Source: Eshraghiella sp045124255 (GTDB taxonomy: Bacteria > Bacillota > Clostridia > Lachnospirales > Lachnospiraceae). From it: a DNA stretch of 54,901 nucleotides. The notes under the pieces were generated by a model that was given only the letters and a program-made list of their open reading frames with translations, made no database searches and was not told the origin of the DNA. Numbering within the stretch: the stretch's first letter is position 1; each line of letters begins with the position of its first letter. Location of the stretch: the NCBI GenBank assembly GCA_045124255.1, contig JBGVLM010000078.1:1-54901 (forward strand). The letters run 5' to 3'. Below, piece by piece: positions 1-8,607 of this stretch. Made by a program: the position numbers and the translations under genes.

Positions 1-154
1 TTGTTTAGTGAGTTTTTTGTTTGGTAGCTTAATTTTACTACAAAAAGAAAGATGATTCCTTATATTTTGTGCATTTTTTTAAAATTGTTTATTACGAATC
101 TACCGAAATGTCAGCGTTGTGGATAAAAGTACGGAAACTCAAGTTTTTTATAAC

Positions 155-183
155 TTGACTTATAAATAATTATTTTTTATAAT
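155..183 (+). promoter_or_regulatory. Sigma-A-type promoter of the cps regulatory genes
   Basis: TTGACT at 155-160 and TATAAT at 178-183 are separated by exactly 17 bases, a near-consensus housekeeping promoter. Transcription should start near 190, giving a leader of about 45 bases before the cpsB-like gene. A 6-base inverted repeat (CAAGTT at 140-145, AACTTG at 152-157) overlaps the -35 box and could be an operator. Bases 1-139 hold no gene that I can recognise. Confidence 0.75.
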
Positions 184-235
184 TATAAAGATATTTTTAT
201 ATCGAAAATATTAACTGGTAACTGGAGTCAATTAT

Positions 236-958
236 ATGGAATTTGCTGATATGCATTGTCATGTCCTTCCGGGAGTGGATGATGGTGCTGCCAATACAGA
301 AGAAGCCCTGAATATGCTTAGAATGGCATATAAGGACGGAATACGACAGATTATTGTAACACCTCATTATCATGTCAGAAGAATGAAGACCAAAGCGGAT
401 GAGATAAGGCTGTGCTCGGATGAACTGAATCAGGCTACAAAGGTGCTTTTCCCGGGTATGCAGATATATCTTGGGCAGGAAATTTATTATTATTCTGATG
501 CTCTTAAGGATTTAAAGGCGGGCAGGGCTTTGACAATGGCGGCTTCAAGATATGTGCTGCTGGAATATTCAACAACAGTTTCATTTAATGAAATAAAAGA
601 CAGCATTTATGAAATGGTAACTGAAGGATATATTCCGATAATTGCCCATGTGGAGCGTTATGGCAATCTGTATGACAGTGCGGACAGTGTAGAAAAGCTT
701 GTTGAGGATGGGGCATACATACAGGTTAATGCGGGCAGCATAACGGGTAAATCAGGCGGAAATGTTAAGAAGTTTACTAAGAATCTTCTGAAAAACAGGC
801 TGGTACATCTTGTGGCTACTGACGCACATGATACGGTAAAACGTGTTCCGGTAATGTCTGACGCGGCAAAATATGTTGCCAGAAAAATCGATATGGAATA
901 TGCGGAGCGTATTTTTTATAAAAATGCACACCTGATTATTCAGGATGAATATATATAA
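236..958 (+). CDS. CpsB/YwqE-type tyrosine-protein phosphatase (PHP family)
   Basis: This 240-residue protein is a metal-dependent phosphotyrosine phosphatase of the PHP superfamily, expected to dephosphorylate the BY-kinase encoded two genes downstream and so control exopolysaccharide assembly. The N-terminal motif DMHCHVLPGVDDG (residues 5-17), TPHYH (42-46), an HVERY motif near residue 137 and the C-terminal TDAHD are the metal-binding histidines and acids of the family. It is cytoplasmic with no signal peptide. It is the first gene of a tight run with CpsC- and CpsD-like genes, which is the classic wzh/wzd/wze order. An SD-like CTGGAG precedes the ATG. Family assignment is firm; the specific polymer it controls is unknown because no glycosyltransferase genes are in view. 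Confidence 0.9.
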   Translation: MEFADMHCHVLPGVDDGAANTEEALNMLRMAYKDGIRQIIVTPHYHVRRMKTKADEIRLCSDELNQATKVLFPGMQIYLGQEIYYYSDALKDLKAGRALTMAASRYVLLEYSTTVSFNEIKDSIYEMVTEGYIPIIAHVERYGNLYDSADSVEKLVEDGAYIQVNAGSITGKSGGNVKKFTKNLLKNRLVHLVATDAHDTVKRVPVMSDAAKYVARKIDMEYAERIFYKNAHLIIQDEYI

Positions 959-972
959 AAATGGAGTTTGTC

Positions 973-1728
973 ATGGAAAATTTTTCGAATGAAAACAAAA
1001 ATCAGGACTATACGAAGGAAACGGAAATTGATTTAATGCAGCTTTTCAAGGCTTTGCTGAACAAATGGATTATAATTCTGATAGTGGGAATTGTATGTGC
1101 ATTGGTTGTTTTCTGCTACAATAAATTTTTCGTTACACCACAGTATACCTCCTCAACTCAGATTATGGTAATTAACAGGCAGAGTGAGAACAGCATTACG
1201 GCTACGGATATAACCTCGGCGTCGAGTCTTTCAAGGGATTATGTGGTAATTGTAACCTCTTCAACCGTTATGGACAGGGTTATTGCGGATTTGAATCTGG
1301 ATATGACATCAGCCGAGCTTTCCAAAAAGGTAACAGCCAGTATTGTTTCTGATACAAGACAGATTAGAATTAATGTAAATGACCCGGACCCGATTATGGC
1401 AAAGCAGATTGCAGACTCGGTTGCTAAAGCATCAGGTACGAGAATTTCGGAGATTATGTCTGTCAGCAATATGGTTCAGGTTATTGACCCGGGAAGTCTG
1501 CCGACGGCACCGTCATCACCTAATGTTACAAAATACACATTAATTGCATTCGTGATAGGTGTTATAGTTACATGCGTTGTTATCATAATTATAAACATTA
1601 TTGATGATAAAATCAAAACGTCAGAGGATGTTGAGAAATATCTTAACTGTAGTGTTTTGGGAATTATACCGGTGTTTGAAGGTGAGAATTCCGGCAAAAA
1701 GAAAAAAAGCTTTTTCAGAAAGCATTAA
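973..1728 (+). CDS. CpsC/YveK-type polysaccharide chain-length determinant (kinase adaptor)
   Basis: This is a Wzz-domain membrane protein that serves as the transmembrane activator of the cytoplasmic BY-kinase and influences chain length of exported polysaccharide. It has a short cytoplasmic N-terminus, a first membrane helix (WIIILIVGIVCALVVFCY), an extracellular domain of about 130 residues, a proline-rich PTAPSSPN stretch and a second helix followed by a basic cytoplasmic tail ending KKKKSFFRKH, all typical of the Gram-positive split Wzc system. I place the start at ATG 973 because GGAG at 963-966 is well spaced for it. The in-frame ATG at 961 has no ribosome binding site. Confidence 0.88.
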   Translation: MENFSNENKNQDYTKETEIDLMQLFKALLNKWIIILIVGIVCALVVFCYNKFFVTPQYTSSTQIMVINRQSENSITATDITSASSLSRDYVVIVTSSTVMDRVIADLNLDMTSAELSKKVTASIVSDTRQIRINVNDPDPIMAKQIADSVAKASGTRISEIMSVSNMVQVIDPGSLPTAPSSPNVTKYTLIAFVIGVIVTCVVIIIINIIDDKIKTSEDVEKYLNCSVLGIIPVFEGENSGKKKKSFFRKH

Positions 1729-1740
1729 TTGGAGGATAGT

Positions 1741-2475
1741 ATGTTAAAGATTAATATAGGTAAATTAATAAAACTTGATTACCGCTCCAATGAGGCTTTT
1801 AAGAGATTGAGAACCAATATATTGTTCTGCGGAGATGATGTTAAGGTTATAGGAATTACAAGCTGCATTCCTAATGACGGAAAGAGCGCTGTTTCACTTA
1901 ACCTTGCCGTATCGTTATCACAGCTTGGCAAAAAGGTCCTTTTTGTGGACTGCGATTTGCGTAAATCGGTTATTGTAGGTAAATATAAGATAAGCAAAGC
2001 AACCAACGGAATGACACATTACCTTACGGGAATGAATACAATGGATGATGTAATCTACAGTACAACCATTGAGAATTTCTATATGGCTTTGTCAGGTCCC
2101 GTGCCGCCTAATCCGGCAGAGCTGCTTTCAAGTCAGAAGTTCGCTGATATGATTCGTTCTGTAAGAAAAATTTATGATTATGTAATTATCGATACACCGC
2201 CTCTCGGAAGCGTGGTGGATGCGTCCATTATTGCAAAGGAATGTGACGGTGTGGCATTGGTTGTAGCTGCCAATGCGGTCAGCCATAAGTTTGCGGCGGG
2301 AATTGTTGAGCAGATTAAAACAACGGGAACGAAATTTCTCGGAATTATTCTGAATAAGGTTGATTTTAAGGTTAACAGCTTTTATGGAAAATATTACGGA
2401 AAATATTATGGTAAATACGAATCCCGTGAGGACAAAAATGAAATACATGAAGATTCCGGAGAATCAGTAAACTGA
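1741..2475 (+). CDS. CpsD/YwqD-type bacterial tyrosine kinase
   Basis: This is a cytoplasmic BY-kinase, the split counterpart of the Wzc C-terminal domain, which autophosphorylates on a C-terminal tyrosine cluster and is activated by the CpsC-like protein. It shows a Walker A loop (PNDGKSA), Walker A' (VLFVDCDLR), and Walker B (YVIIDTPPL). The tail contains YGKYYGKYYGKYE, a threefold YYGK repeat encoded by an imperfect 12-base DNA repeat, which is an obvious autophosphorylation cluster. The ATG at 1741 is preceded by GGAGG at 1731-1735. An upstream TTG at 1729 would extend the protein by four residues but lies on the ribosome binding site, so I reject it. Confidence 0.92.
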   Translation: MLKINIGKLIKLDYRSNEAFKRLRTNILFCGDDVKVIGITSCIPNDGKSAVSLNLAVSLSQLGKKVLFVDCDLRKSVIVGKYKISKATNGMTHYLTGMNTMDDVIYSTTIENFYMALSGPVPPNPAELLSSQKFADMIRSVRKIYDYVIIDTPPLGSVVDASIIAKECDGVALVVAANAVSHKFAAGIVEQIKTTGTKFLGIILNKVDFKVNSFYGKYYGKYYGKYESREDKNEIHEDSGESVN

Positions 2476-2489
2476 GGTGATTTATTAAA

Positions 2490-3197
2490 ATGAAAAAATT
2501 CAAATATTTAATCATCCTTTTTGTGCTTTTAGCATTTTCGGCAGTTATATATATTGTGTCCAATGTGATTGATGATGAAAATGCTCCGCAGATTAGTATA
2601 GCGGATAATATTACATATTATGACGGAATTACTGAACAGGAATTATTAAAAAATGTTTCTGCGGTTGATGACAGGGACGGGAATGTTTCAGATACGTTGA
2701 TTGTTAAGGATATTATTAAGATTAAGAATGATTCTCAGGTTAAGATTACTTTTGCTGCAAGGGATAATGATAATAATGTTGCTGTTAAAAGTATAGTCCT
2801 TAGCATAAACGGACAGGAAAATACAAATAATATACCGGATGATGAAGAAGCCACAAAGGAGCCTGAGACGGAGCCGGCTGCAACAGAGCCGCCTACAACC
2901 GAGGTTCCTACAACGGAGTCTGCTGTAATTGATGAAATTCCCATTTCGGAGCGTCCTGTTTTGACCCTTACGACTTACCGGACTGAGGTTAAGAAGGGTA
3001 CGGATGTCAACTGGCTGAAATATGTAAGTGACATTACTGATAATAAGGACTCAAGAAACGAGCTTTTCAGAAGAATACAAATCAGAAATTATGTTGATAT
3101 TAATACACCGGGGCAGTATGAAATAATATATGTCTGTTCGGATACAGAGGGAAATTATTCAGCTGAAACAGCTTTGATGGTAACGGTAACTGAATAA
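2490..3197 (+). CDS. Membrane-anchored extracellular protein with Ig-like domains
   Basis: This 235-residue protein has no assigned function. An N-terminal helix (YLIILFVLLAFSAVIYIVS) is either a signal peptide or a signal anchor. It is followed by a bacterial Ig-like (DUF5011-type) segment with the typical AVDDRDGNVSD signature at about residues 57-67. A Thr/Glu/Pro-rich linker of about 30 residues (TEPPTTEVPTTES) follows, and a second similar beta domain ends in YVCSDTEGNYSAETALMVTVTE. It follows the kinase gene by 14 bases with a GAGGTG ribosome binding site and is closed by a terminator, so it is the fourth gene of the cps operon. It may bind or display polysaccharide at the surface; that is inference. 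Confidence 0.75.
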   Translation: MKKFKYLIILFVLLAFSAVIYIVSNVIDDENAPQISIADNITYYDGITEQELLKNVSAVDDRDGNVSDTLIVKDIIKIKNDSQVKITFAARDNDNNVAVKSIVLSINGQENTNNIPDDEEATKEPETEPAATEPPTTEVPTTESAVIDEIPISERPVLTLTTYRTEVKKGTDVNWLKYVSDITDNKDSRNELFRRIQIRNYVDINTPGQYEIIYVCSDTEGNYSAETALMVTVTE

Positions 3198-3208
3198 CAA
3201 TATACATT

Positions 3209-3243
3209 AACTGGCAGTTTTAATAGCAGGACTGGCAGTTTTT
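3209..3243 (+). terminator. Rho-independent terminator after the cps genes
   Basis: AACTGGCAGT (3209-3218) pairs with ACTGGCAGTT (3231-3240) with a single G-G mismatch, and the hairpin runs into a T tract. The two arms are also near-identical direct repeats of ACTGGCAGTTTT, because the sequence is itself almost palindromic. Confidence 0.6.
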
Positions 3244-3244
3244 G

Positions 3245-3272
3245 TTGTTATAGTGTATAACTGATATATAGT
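3245..3272 (+). promoter_or_regulatory. Weak candidate promoter for the five-gene lipid cluster
   Basis: TTGTTA (3245-3250) and TATAGT (3267-3272) are 16 bases apart, just downstream of the terminator and 19 bases before the first ATG. The match is partial and an alternative pairing one or two bases away is equally possible. Confidence 0.35.
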
Positions 3273-3290
3273 GTCAGACAGGAGAGGAAA

Positions 3291-3890
3291 ATGAAAAAAG
3301 ATAAAGCGGTATTATACCGGATTATGCGTCCGTTCTTTACTTTTTTGTTTAAAATATATTATAATCCGACGATTATTAATAAGGAGTATATTCCGACTGA
3401 AGGTGCCGCAGTAATTGCGGGCAATCACAAGCATGCGCTTGACCCGATTCTGGTGGATGTCTGTACCAAAAGGGTTGTGCATACACTTGCCAAAAAGGAT
3501 TTGCATGACGGATTTTTGGGGTGGTTTTTCAAGGCAATCGGAACAATTCCCGTTGATTTGCATGCAGCCAGGAATCATGCGTCACTTGAAAGGGCAGTTG
3601 AATATCTTAAGGATGGTTCATTGATTAATGTGTCACCGGAGGCGAAGAGAAATTATACTACGGAGATTCTGCTGCCGTTTAAACCGGGAGCGGTGGTAAT
3701 GGGTATAAGAACAAACTGTCAGGTAATTCCTTATGCAATAACAGGGGATTACCGTTTCAGAAGCAGAAATCTGAGGATTACTTTTGGTAAGCCGTTGGAT
3801 GTTAAGGATTTGTCAGTTGAAGAGGCTAATTCTTTACTTTTTGGTACAATAAGAGAAATGCTGGTTCAGGAGAAGGACAGGAATGAATAG
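3291..3890 (+). CDS. PlsC-like 1-acylglycerol-3-phosphate acyltransferase family protein
   Basis: This 199-residue protein belongs to the glycerolipid acyltransferase family, which transfers acyl groups to a lysophospholipid or similar acceptor. The catalytic HX4D motif is seen in GNHKHALDPILVD (about residues 44-56), and SPEAKRN near residue 114 occupies the place of the usual phosphate-binding PEGTRS, with a change that may alter acceptor choice. The ATG follows GGAGAGG. The next gene starts inside its last eight bases, so the two are translationally coupled. The genuine plsX/plsY system for bulk phospholipid synthesis lies elsewhere in the window, so this acyltransferase may have a specialised lipid substrate (inference). 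Confidence 0.85.
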   Translation: MKKDKAVLYRIMRPFFTFLFKIYYNPTIINKEYIPTEGAAVIAGNHKHALDPILVDVCTKRVVHTLAKKDLHDGFLGWFFKAIGTIPVDLHAARNHASLERAVEYLKDGSLINVSPEAKRNYTTEILLPFKPGAVVMGIRTNCQVIPYAITGDYRFRSRNLRITFGKPLDVKDLSVEEANSLLFGTIREMLVQEKDRNE

Positions 3891-5550
3891 ACGGACAGAG
3901 CTGAATTATCCGGATTGTTCCGTATACGGATTATTGGAGCAGTCAATTTCAAAATACGGAGACAGAATAAGTTATAATTATTTTGGAAATAAGAAAACCT
4001 ATAATGAGCTTGGCAGATATATTGATGAATGCGCAAGGGCGTTTAAGGCACTTGGGGTCAATGAAGGTGAGTGTGTAAGCATATGCATGCCGAATACTCC
4101 GGAGGCAGTAATTGCTTTCTACGCACTAAATAAAATAGGTGCGATTGCCAATATGATTCATCCTCTGTCCGCTGAGAATGAGATTAAGTATTTTCTTAAT
4201 TTAACGGACAGCCGTTTCATAATAGCAGTTGATTTGGCATATAATAAGATATGCAATATTTATAAAGACACTAAACTTAAGAAATGCATACTGGTGTCCG
4301 TTAAGGATTCCATGCCTGCGTTTCTTGGTATTATGTATCGGCTTACAAAGGGCCGCAGGACTAAGGTTGTCAATAATGATAATTTTATTAACTGGAAGCA
4401 GTTTAAAAAATTGGGAGTGAATTATAAGGGCAGTTTCGGTGTTTTTGACGGCAGCCGGACGGCGGCGATATTATACAGCGGCGGTACAACAGGCGAACCT
4501 AAGGGCATAGAGTTAACCAATCTGAATTTCAATGCATTGGCAATGCAGAGCTTTACTGCGTGTGAATGCCTTGAAACAGGAGATATGGTACTTGCTGTTA
4601 TGCCGGTATTTCACGGCTTCGGTCTCGGAATATGCATACATACGGTGCAGTATTTTGGCGGAACGAGTATTCTCCTGCCGCAGTTTAGTGCAGCAGGCTT
4701 TCATAAACTTATTAAAAAATATAAACCGAATATTATTGCAGGTGTGCCGACTCTTTATGAAGCACTTCTCAGAAATAATAAAATGGACGGATATGATTTA
4801 TCTTTTTTAAAATGTGTGATTTCGGGAGGGGATTCTCTGTCGGTAAGCCTTAAGAATAAAGTTGATGAATTCCTTAAACAGCATAATGCCGATATCCAGA
4901 TAAGGGAGGGATACGGGCTTACGGAATGTGTAACCGGAAGCTGCCTGACACCTGTTAGGGAATACAGAGTGGGAAGCATCGGACTTCCGTACCCTGATAC
5001 ATATTATAAAATTGTTAAGCCGCAGACTGATGAGGAATTACGGGCAGGCGAGGACGGAGAGATTATTATAAGCGGTCCGTCGGTAATGAAGGGCTATTAT
5101 AAGTCGCCTGATGAGACAGACAGGGTGTTAAGGACTCTTTCTGACGGCAGGGTATGGCTGTATACCGGTGATTTGGGCTGTATTGATGAGGACGGCTTTG
5201 TATATTTTAAACAGAGAATTAAAAGAGTCATTGTAAGCTCAGGCTATAATATTTTTCCGCAGTATATAGAAAATATTATTGATTCACATCCTGATGTGCT
5301 GATGTCATGCGTTATCGGAATACCGCATGATTACAAAATACAGGTTCCGAAGGCATTTATTGTACTGAAGAATGATGTGGAGGCAACGGAAAGCTTACTT
5401 AACGGAATCAAAGCCCATTGTGAGAAGAATCTTGCAAAATACTCCCTGCCATACGAATATGAATTCAGGAAGGAGCTTCCTAAGACCTTAGTCGGCAAAA
5501 TAGCATATTCAAAGTTAGAGGAAGAGGAAAGAAACAGAAATGAACACTAA
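3883..5550 (+). CDS. Class I adenylate-forming acid-CoA/ACP ligase
   Basis: This 555-residue enzyme is of the ANL superfamily; members activate a carboxylic acid as an acyl-AMP and pass it to CoA or a carrier protein. Visible core motifs are the phosphate loop ILYSGGTTGEPKG (near residue 195), REGYGLTECV (near 342), YTGDLG with the ribose-binding Asp, the hinge region RIKRVIVSSGYNIFP, and the C-terminal catalytic Lys in KTLVGKIAYSKL. Full length argues for an intact enzyme. It overlaps its neighbours at both ends. The substrate cannot be read from sequence; a fatty acid is suggested by the acyltransferase before it and the phosphatidyltransferase after it. Confidence 0.88.
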   Translation: MNRRTELNYPDCSVYGLLEQSISKYGDRISYNYFGNKKTYNELGRYIDECARAFKALGVNEGECVSICMPNTPEAVIAFYALNKIGAIANMIHPLSAENEIKYFLNLTDSRFIIAVDLAYNKICNIYKDTKLKKCILVSVKDSMPAFLGIMYRLTKGRRTKVVNNDNFINWKQFKKLGVNYKGSFGVFDGSRTAAILYSGGTTGEPKGIELTNLNFNALAMQSFTACECLETGDMVLAVMPVFHGFGLGICIHTVQYFGGTSILLPQFSAAGFHKLIKKYKPNIIAGVPTLYEALLRNNKMDGYDLSFLKCVISGGDSLSVSLKNKVDEFLKQHNADIQIREGYGLTECVTGSCLTPVREYRVGSIGLPYPDTYYKIVKPQTDEELRAGEDGEIIISGPSVMKGYYKSPDETDRVLRTLSDGRVWLYTGDLGCIDEDGFVYFKQRIKRVIVSSGYNIFPQYIENIIDSHPDVLMSCVIGIPHDYKIQVPKAFIVLKNDVEATESLLNGIKAHCEKNLAKYSLPYEYEFRKELPKTLVGKIAYSKLEEEERNRNEH

Positions 5551-6919
5551 AAAGCTTACGGTACTTTTGATTCATCCTGAAATTTCAAGAACTAAATATA
5601 ATTTTGCCGGAGTAATAGAAAATGAGTGTCTGGAACTGGAGTATATCTCTGCAGTTCTCAAAGCAGAAGGACACATGGTATATATGTATGACGGACAGAT
5701 TGAGAAGGTATCCGTCAAAAGCCGGATTAAGGAATGCAGTCCCGACATTGTATATGTGTGCGGAAGAACACGTCAGGAGAATTTCATGCTTGAATACTGC
5801 GAGGAGGCTAAGAAATATAATCCGCGTATTATGACGGTAATCGGCGGACTTCATGCACAGCTTTGCTATGAAAGAATGTATCGGGATTATGTCGATTATA
5901 TTTTAATTTCTTTTGATATTTATACACTTTTCAATATGATTGAAAGGCATTTTTACGGGGCATGCAATGCCGTTGATGAGGTTAAGGGCGTATGCTTTAA
6001 AAGGGACGGAGAGTGGATATGCACAGGCAGGACTGAATTTGACATAAACAGACTTCCGCTGCCTGACAGAAGCTATTTCCATGAACATCCCGATAATTAC
6101 AGGTACCTTGAACTGACGCATGCCGCGTGGGTAAGAACTGCCTACAGCTGCCCGTATAACTGTGCTTTCTGCCACAGAAACAGAATGAATAACAGCAGAT
6201 ATTCATGCAGGGATATTGAAAAAGTGGTTGATGAAATAGAGCAAATCAGCTCGGAAAATATCTATATTGTTGATGATGACTTCCTCTACAACAGGGAGCG
6301 GCTGCTTCGGTTTGTGGAATTAATCAAAGCAAAAAACATTAATAAGAGATATATCTGCTACGGCAGGGCGGATTTCATTGCTGCCAATGAGGATATAATG
6401 GCAGAACTCAAATCAATAGGACTCTATTATGTGCTTGTGGGTCTGGAGACAATGGAGGATGACTGCCTTAAGAAATATAACAAGCGTTCTGATTCGGACA
6501 GCAATGTACGCTGTATTGAAATCTGTCACAGGCTGGGAATTAACATAATGGCAATGTTTATTCTGGATTTGGATTTTGTTCCGAAGGATTTTAAAAAGCT
6601 GTATAAATGGATTAAAGCACATCACTTAAAGCATGTTGCGGTGTCCGTGTTTACACCTGAGCTTGGAATGGAGATAATTGACGAATATGCCGACAGGCTT
6701 ATAACGGATAATCCGTCACACTGGGATTATCTGCATCTGGTTGCAAAGCCTTCCAATATAAGCGTCAGACGCTATTATTTTAATTATTATGTTCTGCTTA
6801 TTAAACTGTTTCTTAAAGCAAAGCATGAGGGTGTATATGATTTTATAAATTACGGCGATTACATACGTTCGTTTATCAAGAATTTTATAAAAGGAAAAAG
6901 AAAAAATGACGACCAGTAA
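5540..6919 (+). CDS. B12-binding-domain radical SAM protein (class B type)
   Basis: This 459-residue protein has an N-terminal Rossmann-like cobalamin-binding region (VLLIHPEI at the start, DIVYVCG and MTVIGGLHA following) and then a radical SAM core with the cluster motif CPYNCAFC near residues 205-212. The GLETMEDD segment is also typical of the family. Such enzymes methylate or rearrange unreactive carbons, and several act on lipids. The C-terminal about 100 residues are Tyr/Lys-rich and end in KGKRKNDDQ. It overlaps the ligase gene by 11 bases and the phosphatidyltransferase by 14. A role in modifying the acyl or head-group part of a lipid made by its neighbours is inference. Confidence 0.87.
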   Translation: MNTKKLTVLLIHPEISRTKYNFAGVIENECLELEYISAVLKAEGHMVYMYDGQIEKVSVKSRIKECSPDIVYVCGRTRQENFMLEYCEEAKKYNPRIMTVIGGLHAQLCYERMYRDYVDYILISFDIYTLFNMIERHFYGACNAVDEVKGVCFKRDGEWICTGRTEFDINRLPLPDRSYFHEHPDNYRYLELTHAAWVRTAYSCPYNCAFCHRNRMNNSRYSCRDIEKVVDEIEQISSENIYIVDDDFLYNRERLLRFVELIKAKNINKRYICYGRADFIAANEDIMAELKSIGLYYVLVGLETMEDDCLKKYNKRSDSDSNVRCIEICHRLGINIMAMFILDLDFVPKDFKKLYKWIKAHHLKHVAVSVFTPELGMEIIDEYADRLITDNPSHWDYLHLVAKPSNISVRRYYFNYYVLLIKLFLKAKHEGVYDFINYGDYIRSFIKNFIKGKRKNDDQ

Positions 6920-7595
6920 ACAGGATGAGAATAAAGTTAATAAAATAATACCGAGTAAGCTTGAAACGGGCTTGCAGAAACTTCTGTACAAAACAATCGG
7001 AAAAAGGATTCCTCCGAATGTAACACCCAATCAGATAACGCTTCTTGGTGCAATAGGAGGCTTAATAGGCATTATATGTGCCTTTTTAAGTATTATCAGC
7101 CCGTATTTTCTGTTTGGAAGCATATTCGGGCTTGTAAGCCATCTTATCTGTGACGATTTGGACGGCTATGTTGCAAGAACGAGGAATATGACCTCAAAGG
7201 CAGGAGCGTATTTTGATTTGCTGACGGATATTCTGCATATTACGTTTCTGATTATCGGACTTGCTTTTTCAGGGGTAATAAGCTTTCAGCTTGCGGTGTT
7301 TATGGTACCTGTGTATGCACTTATGATGTTTACGTCAATGAACTATATTATGTATCTTAGAGAGTTTCTGTTTCCGAGACTTGGTCCTGTTGAGACACAT
7401 CTTTTCTTTGCTGCATTGTGTGTAAGCGGAATAGTGCTCAAAGGAAAAGCATTGTTTTATATAGGGCAGTTTCCTGTTAAGCTTGGCGATATTTTATGCA
7501 CAGTGGGAGCCCTGCTTATGTATTTTGAAATGATAAGATTGCAGATTAAATTGTTTATACGTTTAAAAAAGATTGATGGGAACAGTAATGAATAA
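6906..7595 (+). CDS. CDP-alcohol phosphatidyltransferase family membrane protein
   Basis: This 229-residue integral membrane protein transfers a phosphatidyl (or other CMP-linked) group from a CDP-alcohol to an alcohol acceptor. The signature of four aspartates is complete: DDLDGYVAR at about residues 83-91, then GAYFDLLTD, matching the family pattern DG-x2-AR-x8-G-x3-D-x3-D. About six hydrophobic segments fill the rest. Its N-terminus carries a charged extension of about 40 residues before the conserved TPNQIT. The gene overlaps both neighbours. Which alcohol is used is not evident; it is not adjacent to pgsA-type genes, which suggests a dedicated rather than bulk phospholipid role. Confidence 0.88.
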   Translation: MTTSKQDENKVNKIIPSKLETGLQKLLYKTIGKRIPPNVTPNQITLLGAIGGLIGIICAFLSIISPYFLFGSIFGLVSHLICDDLDGYVARTRNMTSKAGAYFDLLTDILHITFLIIGLAFSGVISFQLAVFMVPVYALMMFTSMNYIMYLREFLFPRLGPVETHLFFAALCVSGIVLKGKALFYIGQFPVKLGDILCTVGALLMYFEMIRLQIKLFIRLKKIDGNSNE

Positions 7596-8226
7596 CAGAG
7601 CAGTTTATGTTGTATTGATTAAAGCCATGACGGGACTTGGCAGATTTGCACGCAGGATATCGGGATATGACTATACACATATAGCAGTATGCCTTGATTC
7701 GTCACTGGATGATTTTGTGACATTTTCAAGACGCAGGCATGGTGCGCCGTTTGACGCAGGTTTTATGCATGAGCGGAGGTCGCATTATGCTTTCGGAAAA
7801 AATGACAGTGTTAAGGTTAAGGTGTTTGAAATTCCGGTCAGTGACAAAGCCTATAATGATATACGGGCTTTTGTTTCCAGAGTGGAAAATGACAGGGAAT
7901 ATGTATTTAATTTTTTTTCAATGGTAACAATGCCGTTGATACACGGCTTTAAAATTTACAAGGCTTACAACTGTATGTCTTTTGTCGGAAGAATTCTTGA
8001 ATTATCCGGTGCCGTGAAAATGGATAAAAAATATTACAGATATTCTATTAAGAATTTTGACAGGCTGCTTTCCGGTTATCACAATGAGGAAACTTATTTG
8101 AAAAAAGATTGTGAGGATTGGGATTATATGGCAAAGACAGGCTTTTTTAAAAATATCGGTTTATACATTAAATTAAATGGAATATTGATATATAGATTAA
8201 TTTTTAAAAGTATGGTAAAATTTTAA
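7588..8226 (+). CDS. Putative permuted papain-like (NlpC/P60, YiiX-type) protein
   Basis: I recognise this 212-residue protein only at fold level. DYTHIAVCLD near residue 31 carries a His in the position used by circularly permuted papain-like proteins, and AYNCMSFVGRIL near residue 129 carries the Cys, which comes after the His as expected for that permuted fold. Family members act as amidases, acyl hydrolases or acyltransferases on lipids or peptides. The ATG at 7588 overlaps the end of the previous gene; an in-frame ATG at 7573 is possible but lies deeper in it. The last residues are hydrophobic and basic, compatible with membrane association. It is the final gene of the overlapping cluster. 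Confidence 0.6.
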   Translation: MNNRAVYVVLIKAMTGLGRFARRISGYDYTHIAVCLDSSLDDFVTFSRRRHGAPFDAGFMHERRSHYAFGKNDSVKVKVFEIPVSDKAYNDIRAFVSRVENDREYVFNFFSMVTMPLIHGFKIYKAYNCMSFVGRILELSGAVKMDKKYYRYSIKNFDRLLSGYHNEETYLKKDCEDWDYMAKTGFFKNIGLYIKLNGILIYRLIFKSMVKF

Positions 8227-8265
8227 TGGATTTTTTAAATCCTTGTGAATGGATTGGTGATGTGT

Positions 8266-8598
8266 ATGAAATGCAGAGAGTTTCAGAAGAATATTCCCGG
8301 CATAATTAAGAAAACTATTCCTGTAAAGGATATGGGAGACTTAATTGAACATCTTGAGAATTGTAAAGAATGCTACGATGAGCTTGAGATTCATTATGTA
8401 ATTCAATATGGTCTCAATGAAAATGACGAGGATACCTCAATGGATTTTATTGGACAGCTGGAGGAGAATATTAAGGATATGAAGAAGCGGTTTAATATGT
8501 TTGAAACCGCAAAGGCTGTCTATGCACTTACCCAGATTGCCGGATATACTGCAATCGGCGGTGCATTTATATATGTTTTATTCAACTATTTTTTATAA
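8266..8598 (+). CDS. Zinc-finger (zf-HC2-like) single-pass membrane protein
   Basis: This roughly 110-residue protein starts MKCREFQK, carries the HLENCKEC zinc-ribbon motif of anti-sigma-factor N-terminal domains, then an acidic coiled segment, and ends in one hydrophobic helix (GGAFIYVLFNYFL). That organisation matches the small membrane zf-HC2 proteins of Clostridia that lie next to polA-coaE genes. No sigma factor gene is adjacent, so calling it an anti-sigma factor would be unsupported. Starts at GTG 8245, ATG 8260 and ATG 8266 are all possible; GGTGA at 8254-8258 best fits ATG 8266. Confidence 0.65.
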   Translation: MKCREFQKNIPGIIKKTIPVKDMGDLIEHLENCKECYDELEIHYVIQYGLNENDEDTSMDFIGQLEENIKDMKKRFNMFETAKAVYALTQIAGYTAIGGAFIYVLFNYFL

Positions 8599-8607
8599 GG
8601 GGTCAGC

